Of a stretch of 16,861 nt of DNA, positions 13,541-16,861 are shown one piece after another. Origin of the DNA: Candidatus Saccharimonadota bacterium (lineage in GTDB: Bacteria; Patescibacteriota; Saccharimonadia; Saccharimonadales; Saccharimonadaceae); contig JAGCAL010000079.1 in assembly GCA_017652715.1 (NCBI GenBank), forward strand, positions 1-16,861, given 5' to 3'. Below the pieces are notes generated by a model that saw only the letters and a list, made by a program, of their open reading frames with translations, was not told where the DNA came from and did not search any database. The translations under genes were made by a program, and so were the position numbers. Positions within the stretch are counted from its first letter, which is position 1, and every line of letters starts with the position of its first letter.

Positions 13541-13614
13541 AGAAAGTGTTTAAAGGTCATACTTTAATACAAACAATATCAAGTAATTTCTGCTTAGCAG
13601 AAGGAGAATATAAT

Positions 13615-14202
13615 ATGAAAAAATTAGCAATTGCAGGCGCTTCGTTGGCTCTTGCTGCGATGCCGGTAGTTGGCGTTTTTGCTGCCACAAGTACTTCGTT
13701 CCAGGATACGATTACTGTTGGTGTCTCCGGTGGTTGTACGCTTGAGAAGACAGGTGGTACTGCTGGTGATTATAGCACTAACGATCGTACGTTTAGCGGT
13801 AATATTCCTGCAGGTAATGTCGGTTACTTCAATGCTACGGATGGTACAACTCCTCCATCTGGTAGCCATATTACCGTGAGCTGTAACTCTAGTAGCTCTT
13901 CGGCTGGATATGTTATCAATTTGGCAGTCGATGGTTTGACTGATGCTACGGCTGGTACTATTTCCGGTGGGAATGCTATTAGTGGTGCTACTTCTGCTTG
14001 GGCGATTCAGTCTAACGCGACTGGCGTCGAAGATGCTAATAACCCATTTAAGGCATATGCTGCTGCAACGAATGGTCCTTTCTTAACCGCTAATGCGGCA
14101 AATACTGTCACGTTTAACCCTTCGTATCGTGTTTACATTGCTCCGACACAAGCTGCTGGTAGTTATGTAGGTCATGCAACTTACACGATTAATCTCAACT
14201 AG
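13615..14202 (+). CDS. Secreted beta-rich surface protein, WxL/pilin-like, 195 aa
   Basis: A classical signal peptide (residues 1-23, ending VVGVFA) is followed by a Gly/Ser/Thr/Ala-rich, strand-rich domain. Cys41 and Cys90 can form one disulfide. Trp129 lies in SAWAIQ. The end (YRVYIAPTQAAGSYVGHATYTINLN) resembles the last strands of WxL domains and of SCPU/fimbrial-type beta-sandwiches, which finish with an AGxYxxxxxYT pattern. The match is by pattern only, and the double WxL motif itself is missing. I start at ATG 13615 (AGAAGGAGAA upstream). The strong promoter, the strong terminator and the preference for GCT, GGT and ACT codons point to high expression. Together with the DUF916-like gene two places downstream, it probably forms a cell-surface layer or fibre. 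Confidence 0.85.
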   Translation: MKKLAIAGASLALAAMPVVGVFAATSTSFQDTITVGVSGGCTLEKTGGTAGDYSTNDRTFSGNIPAGNVGYFNATDGTTPPSGSHITVSCNSSSSSAGYVINLAVDGLTDATAGTISGGNAISGATSAWAIQSNATGVEDANNPFKAYAAATNGPFLTANAANTVTFNPSYRVYIAPTQAAGSYVGHATYTINLN

Positions 14203-14222
14203 TTAGTTTGAAGGATTATGTG

Positions 14223-14262
14223 GGAAGGGCTTTGCAAAATGCCCTTCCTTTTTCCTTTTTTT
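14223..14262 (+). terminator. Intrinsic terminator after the surface protein
   Basis: GGAAGGGC (14223-14230) pairs with GCCCTTCC (14241-14248) across a 10-nt loop that can pair further (TTTGCAAA). A T-rich run to 14262 follows. It should limit read-through from the highly expressed gene. Confidence 0.92.
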
Positions 14263-14296
14263 TATTGTATCATTTAAAGAAAGAGAAAGGAGGTTG

Positions 14297-14863
14297 ATGG
14301 ATAACAATAAGACGGGGAGTAATAGGTGGATTTATGTTTTGGCGGTATTTCTTGGTACTGTTATCATATTTGTTTTAATTGCTTTTTTCTTGATGAATGG
14401 AAGCGGGAAAATAATAAACACAGAGGGCGATATATCTGTAACTGAATCTATGGTGTGTAGTGAGAACGGAATAATTTATCCATTTTTTACTTATGATAAT
14501 TCGAATAGTAAGAACATAAAGATTAATGTTGTTTTTAAGGATGACAAGTTAGACACTATTAGTCTTATTGCGAGCTTATATTATAGTACTGCAGAACAGA
14601 TAAAACAAAGTAGCGCAAGCAATCATGCTGCATTATATGAAAGCTTTTATGCTGATTCGATGAGTGCAGATTTATTCGATATGCACTTCTCTACTTTAGA
14701 TGATGCAATGCAGATGACGCTATATACTGACGCTAAAAAATTGAATGGAATGAATTCCAAATACTTTTTAATAGATTCTGTTAGCGGTTTTACTAAAGAA
14801 AAACTAAAAAAAGAGTTTAATAGCCACGGTCTTAATTGTGTTATAAAAGAAGAAAAAAAATGA
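14297..14863 (+). CDS. Single-pass membrane protein, 188 aa
   Basis: I do not recognise the family. Residues 11-34 are a strong membrane span (WIYVLAVFLGTVIIFVLIAF). The remaining 150 residues should lie outside, with two cysteines (VCSENG near the span and the last in NCVIKEEKK) that could pair. The segment FFTYDNSNSKNIKINVVFKDDKL and later DAMQMTLYTDAKKL suggest an alpha/beta domain. GGAGG lies 3 nt before ATG 14297; a TTG at 14294 is the alternative start. It sits between the surface protein and the DUF916-like gene, and its TGA stop abuts the next gene's -10 box. Position suggests a part in assembling or anchoring the surface structure. Confidence 0.83.
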   Translation: MDNNKTGSNRWIYVLAVFLGTVIIFVLIAFFLMNGSGKIINTEGDISVTESMVCSENGIIYPFFTYDNSNSKNIKINVVFKDDKLDTISLIASLYYSTAEQIKQSSASNHAALYESFYADSMSADLFDMHFSTLDDAMQMTLYTDAKKLNGMNSKYFLIDSVSGFTKEKLKKEFNSHGLNCVIKEEKK

Positions 14864-14869
14864 TATAAT
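14864..14869 (+). promoter_or_regulatory. -10 box before the DUF916-like gene
   Basis: TATAAT begins directly after the TGA stop of the previous gene, and that TGA itself gives an extended -10. A weak -35 (TTATAA, 14841-14846) lies 17 nt upstream. Ribosome site AAAGGAGG follows before the ATG at 14891. Confidence 0.6.
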
Positions 14870-14890
14870 GGTGGGAGTAAAAGGAGGTAA

Positions 14891-15853
14891 ATGAAAAATT
14901 ATTTAAAGAAGACTGTAAAATGGGTGGGTATTTTAACGCTTGTAATGATTAGTGCTTTACTGTATAGAGTTAATCGCGTGATGGCTGATGGATACGGTTT
15001 AACGATGGCTCCTATGAAACAAAATATAGTGATTGATCCCGGAGATTCTTATAGAGCGACTTTTACGATATCTAATCCGGCTAACTCTACACAGGATACG
15101 TATTATAGTATAGAGGTGGAGCCGTTTTATAAAGATGAAAGTGGGGTGGTGATATATAGTGAAGAGGGTGATCATGGAGAGATTGTAAAGTGGGTTACTC
15201 CGAGTATCCCATTGACTGGTAAACTAGCTCCTAATGAAGTTAAGGAGGTGATTGTCAAGATAGATGTTCCGGAATCGGCTCCGGCGGGTGGGCAATATTT
15301 TGCGGTTAACGTAACTGCTAGTGCTGGTCCTAATGATGAAGATAGTGATCTTATAGATATTTCTGATGGGGCAACTATAAAGGAAGTTAAGAGAATGTCG
15401 CACTTGGTTTATGCAGAGATAACGGGAGCGACGGTGAAAAGGGGAGAAATCACGGATGTTAATTTGCCGAGCTTCTTGCTGTCTGGAAAGATTACAGGTT
15501 CTTCGTCTATAAAGAATACCGGAAACGTGCATGGCGAAGCTAAGTATGTTTTGAAAGTTTTCCCGCTATTTTCGGATGAGCCGGTTTACACTAACGAAGA
15601 GAATCCCGCTACGAGTACAATTCTTCCGAATCGCACGTCGTATCATGCAACCTCTTGGGACGGGACTCCAGGGATTGGGATATTTAATGTAGTTTATACG
15701 GTTGAGTTTGAGGGGTCGAAAGCGGAAGTGTCGAAAATGGTGATTATTTGTCCTCTGTGGCTACTGTTTGTCATTATATTTATAATAGTAGTAATTATAA
15801 TGTGGCTAGTCGTAAAGGCGAAATCGCGAAAAAAGAAGACTGCTACTGCGTAG
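14891..15853 (+). CDS. DUF916/WxL-interacting-like surface protein with C-terminal membrane anchor, 320 aa
   Basis: The layout matches WxL-interacting proteins: a signal peptide (residues 1-32, ending VMA), a first Ig-like domain that opens YGLTMAPMKQNIVIDPG and includes TFTISNPANST (about 35-150), and a second beta domain (about 165-280) with SSSIKNTGNVHG. A C-terminal span follows (about 285-308), then KAKSRKKK as the stop-transfer. In Firmicutes such proteins hold WxL-domain proteins and peptidoglycan at the surface. The first domain has the short paired-strand style of pilus chaperones (VKEVIVKIDVPESAPAGGQYFAVNV). With the beta-rich secreted protein and the membrane protein upstream it forms a three-gene surface locus. 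The gene ends before the bidirectional terminator at 15872-15899. Confidence 0.87.
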   Translation: MKNYLKKTVKWVGILTLVMISALLYRVNRVMADGYGLTMAPMKQNIVIDPGDSYRATFTISNPANSTQDTYYSIEVEPFYKDESGVVIYSEEGDHGEIVKWVTPSIPLTGKLAPNEVKEVIVKIDVPESAPAGGQYFAVNVTASAGPNDEDSDLIDISDGATIKEVKRMSHLVYAEITGATVKRGEITDVNLPSFLLSGKITGSSSIKNTGNVHGEAKYVLKVFPLFSDEPVYTNEENPATSTILPNRTSYHATSWDGTPGIGIFNVVYTVEFEGSKAEVSKMVIICPLWLLFVIIFIIVVIIMWLVVKAKSRKKKTATA

Positions 15854-15871
15854 AGCTATCTTTATAGAGTA

Positions 15872-15899
15872 AAAAATACCGCTTCAGGGCGGTATTTTT
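15872..15899. terminator. Bidirectional intrinsic terminator
   Basis: An 11-bp perfect stem (15872-15882 with 15889-15899), 6-nt loop, opens with AAAAA and ends with TTTTT. It separates the surface locus from the rRNA methyltransferase and 23S unit. Confidence 0.93.
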
Positions 15900-15922
15900 C
15901 GTAAACATTGTCAAAAAAAAGA

Positions 15923-15928
15923 TATAAT
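15923..15928 (+). promoter_or_regulatory. -10 box of the rRNA methyltransferase gene
   Basis: TATAAT lies 10 nt before the ATG at 15939. TTGTCA at 15908-15913 is too close (9 nt) to be its -35. The leader would be 2-4 nt, so translation is effectively leaderless, with only AGGA nearby. Confidence 0.6.
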
Positions 15929-15938
15929 ATATAGGAAT

Positions 15939-16502
15939 ATGTCGAGAAATCATTTACTGTCGCAGCATTTTTTAAGAAATCCGAGATTGGCGTTGATTTT
16001 GATTGGGCATTCAAACCTTAAAAAGCGGGACATTGTAATAGAGATTGGGGCAGGGTCCGGAGTGATTACAAATGCCCTTTCGAAAAGAGTTTCTCGGGTG
16101 ATTGCGATAGAGCCGGATTTTGACGCCGTTTTAAAGCTAAAGGCGAATTTAGCTCGGCAAAAATGTGAAAATGTAGAGGTCGTGAATGGGGATTTCATGA
16201 CGTTTCAGCTACCTAGCGGGCCTTATAAGGTGTTTTCAAATCCGCCGTTTCATTTAAGCTCGGCGATTTTACATAAATTGATTGAGAGCGATAATCCGCC
16301 GGAGGCGATTTATTTGATTCTACAGAAACAGTTTGCGTTGAAACTTTTGAATAATGGCAGGCATTATACATCGCAGCTCGGGTTAGCGTTAACGCGAGAG
16401 TACCAGACGCGGATTAGGCTGCCTTTAAAACCTACGGATTTTACGCCGCCGCCAGCTGTACCGACGGTATTATTTGAGGCGAAAAAAATTATCGAAAAAT
16501 AG
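15939..16502 (+). CDS. Erm/KsgA-family rRNA adenine N6-methyltransferase, short form, 187 aa
   Basis: The protein has the family's motifs in order: SQHFLRNPRLA at the N-terminus, SAM-binding IEIGAGSGVITNAL, AIEPD, NGDFM, the catalytic motif SNPPFHLSSAILHKL, and AIYLILQKQFALKLL. The last matches the Erm segment IYLIVEYGFAKRLL more than KsgA. It stops shortly after the FTPPPAVPTVLF segment, so the C-terminal helical domain of about 60-80 residues found in both Erm and KsgA is missing. Motif IV reads NPPF rather than the usual N-I/L-P-Y. Erm enzymes methylate A2058 of 23S rRNA and give macrolide resistance; KsgA acts on 16S rRNA. The gene lies directly before 23S rRNA without a terminator, which favours 23S as target, but this is inference. 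Confidence 0.9.
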   Translation: MSRNHLLSQHFLRNPRLALILIGHSNLKKRDIVIEIGAGSGVITNALSKRVSRVIAIEPDFDAVLKLKANLARQKCENVEVVNGDFMTFQLPSGPYKVFSNPPFHLSSAILHKLIESDNPPEAIYLILQKQFALKLLNNGRHYTSQLGLALTREYQTRIRLPLKPTDFTPPPAVPTVLFEAKKIIEK

Positions 16503-16504
16503 TG

Positions 16505-16533
16505 TTGACATAGGAAGGAAAGTGCGATATAAT
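16505..16533 (+). promoter_or_regulatory. 23S rRNA promoter
   Basis: TTGACA (16505-16510), a 17-nt spacer and TATAAT (16528-16533) match consensus at every base. GGGGGA follows the -10, a GC-rich discriminator typical of growth-rate-controlled stable RNA promoters. The -35 begins 2 nt after the methyltransferase stop. Confidence 0.95.
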
Positions 16534-16539
16534 GGGGGA

Positions 16540-16746
16540 AGTTTAAGCAAGTCGGCGTTTCCGACCTCTACAAAAAGAAACAGAAAGCGAGGGAATCTTT
16601 TGAGGTCGCTTTAGTCGCTTCAAAATCTTCTTTTAAGACTCTCTGATTAACAATTTGGATAAACGATAAAGATTTTAAGACGACATTAGCAATTTTTGTT
16701 TTGATATAGTCGAACATCGATTGCTAGTTAAGTCAATGCATAAAAA
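16540..16746 (+). other. 23S rRNA leader with multiple stems
   Basis: About 210 nt lie between promoter and mature 23S. Stems visible: GTCGG/CCGAC near 16551-16565; AAAGCGA (16584-16590) with TCGCTTT (16606-16612); AAAATCTT (16622-16629) with AAGATTTT (16669-16676); and about 9 bp between 16685-16693 and 16720-16728. No gene or tRNA is seen. The stretch probably contains antitermination and processing signals; the full processing stem needs the 3' trailer, which is outside the window. Confidence 0.6.
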
Positions 16747-16861
16747 GGTAATTAAGGGCACTGATAGTGGATGCCTTGACAATCAATACCGATGAAGGCC
16801 GTAGAAGTCTGCGATAAGCCTCGGGGATCTGACAGCGAGAAATGATCCGGGGATTGCCGAA
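16747..16861 (+). rRNA. 23S ribosomal RNA, 5' end (partial)
   Basis: The conserved 5' domain is clear: GTGGATGCCTTG, CCGATGAAGGCCGT, CTGCGATAAGCCTCGGGG and GGGGATTGCCGAA correspond to E. coli GTGGATGCCCTG, GCGATGAAGGACGT, CTGCGATAAGCGTCGG and GGCGATTTCCGAA. The mature 5' end is placed at GGTAATTAAGG by analogy, accurate to a few bases. The gene continues past the window edge. No 16S rRNA precedes it, so it is not in a standard 16S-23S order at this locus. Confidence 0.96.

Noticed and set aside
15939..16502. Calling the methyltransferase KsgA (16S dimethyladenosine transferase)
   Set aside because: It is about 80 residues too short, the IYLILQKQFALKLL segment is closer to Erm, and the neighbouring substrate gene is 23S. 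KsgA is not fully excluded.
16540..16746. tRNA or other small RNA gene in the 23S leader
   Set aside because: No cloverleaf, T-loop consensus or CCA end is found; the stems do not match a tRNA layout.
1..16861. CRISPR array or prophage segment
   Set aside because: No regularly spaced direct repeats and no integrase, capsid, terminase or Cas-like product are present.

Overview
The window looks like part of a Candidatus Saccharibacteria (TM7/CPR) chromosome. This is an inference from four observations. The genes are mostly small and many are orphans. Many proteins carry an N-terminal membrane anchor and act outside the membrane. Several genes have strong -10 boxes only a few bases before the ATG. 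A 23S rRNA gene has its own promoter and no 16S gene upstream of it. TAA, TAG and TGA all appear as stops, so the code is not one with TGA reassigned. No phage, insertion sequence, CRISPR array or tRNA was found.

Layout. 1-160: a possible start of a minus-strand gene running off the left edge, then a GC-rich hairpin. 161-644 (minus): a 101-aa orphan with a long, structured leader. 688-1418 (minus): a TrmH/SpoU-type RNA 2'-O-methyltransferase broken by a one-base frameshift. 1546-2325 (minus): an SDR oxidoreductase. 2476-7200 (plus): an orphan with faint ADP-ribosyltransferase-like features, a small zinc-ribbon protein, a soluble HExxH metallopeptidase overlapping a 101-aa partner, a nucleoside 2-deoxyribosyltransferase-like protein coupled to a Cof-type HAD phosphatase, and a peptidase S51-like protein. 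7228-7258: a bidirectional terminator shared with a 154-aa minus-strand orphan. 7966-9927: a 653-aa orphan, convergent with a flavodoxin (9928-10404, minus).

10464-13452 (plus) encodes four consecutive membrane-anchored proteins predicted to face outward: an HExxH metallopeptidase, a GmrSD/DUF1524-type HNH nuclease, a rhodanese and a thioredoxin-fold protein with one active-site cysteine. 13615-15853 looks like a surface-structure locus. It has a strongly expressed secreted beta-rich protein, a single-pass membrane protein and a DUF916/WxL-interacting-like protein with a C-terminal membrane anchor. After a bidirectional terminator come a short Erm/KsgA-family rRNA adenine methyltransferase (15939-16502) and, with no terminator between, the 23S rRNA promoter, a 210-nt structured leader and the 5' end of 23S rRNA (from about 16747 to the edge).

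How the genes may work together. The outward-facing proteins (protease, nuclease, thiol and sulfur chemistry, surface polymer) fit a host-attached epibiont that degrades or processes material at the cell surface. The rRNA methyltransferase is placed to be transcribed with its likely substrate. Several regulatory patterns recur: a 57-bp promoter repeat in front of two unrelated genes, a near-identical sigma-70 promoter in front of the two minus-strand orphans, and a TATGTGG plus -10 motif with the ATG 6 nt downstream in front of both metallopeptidases.
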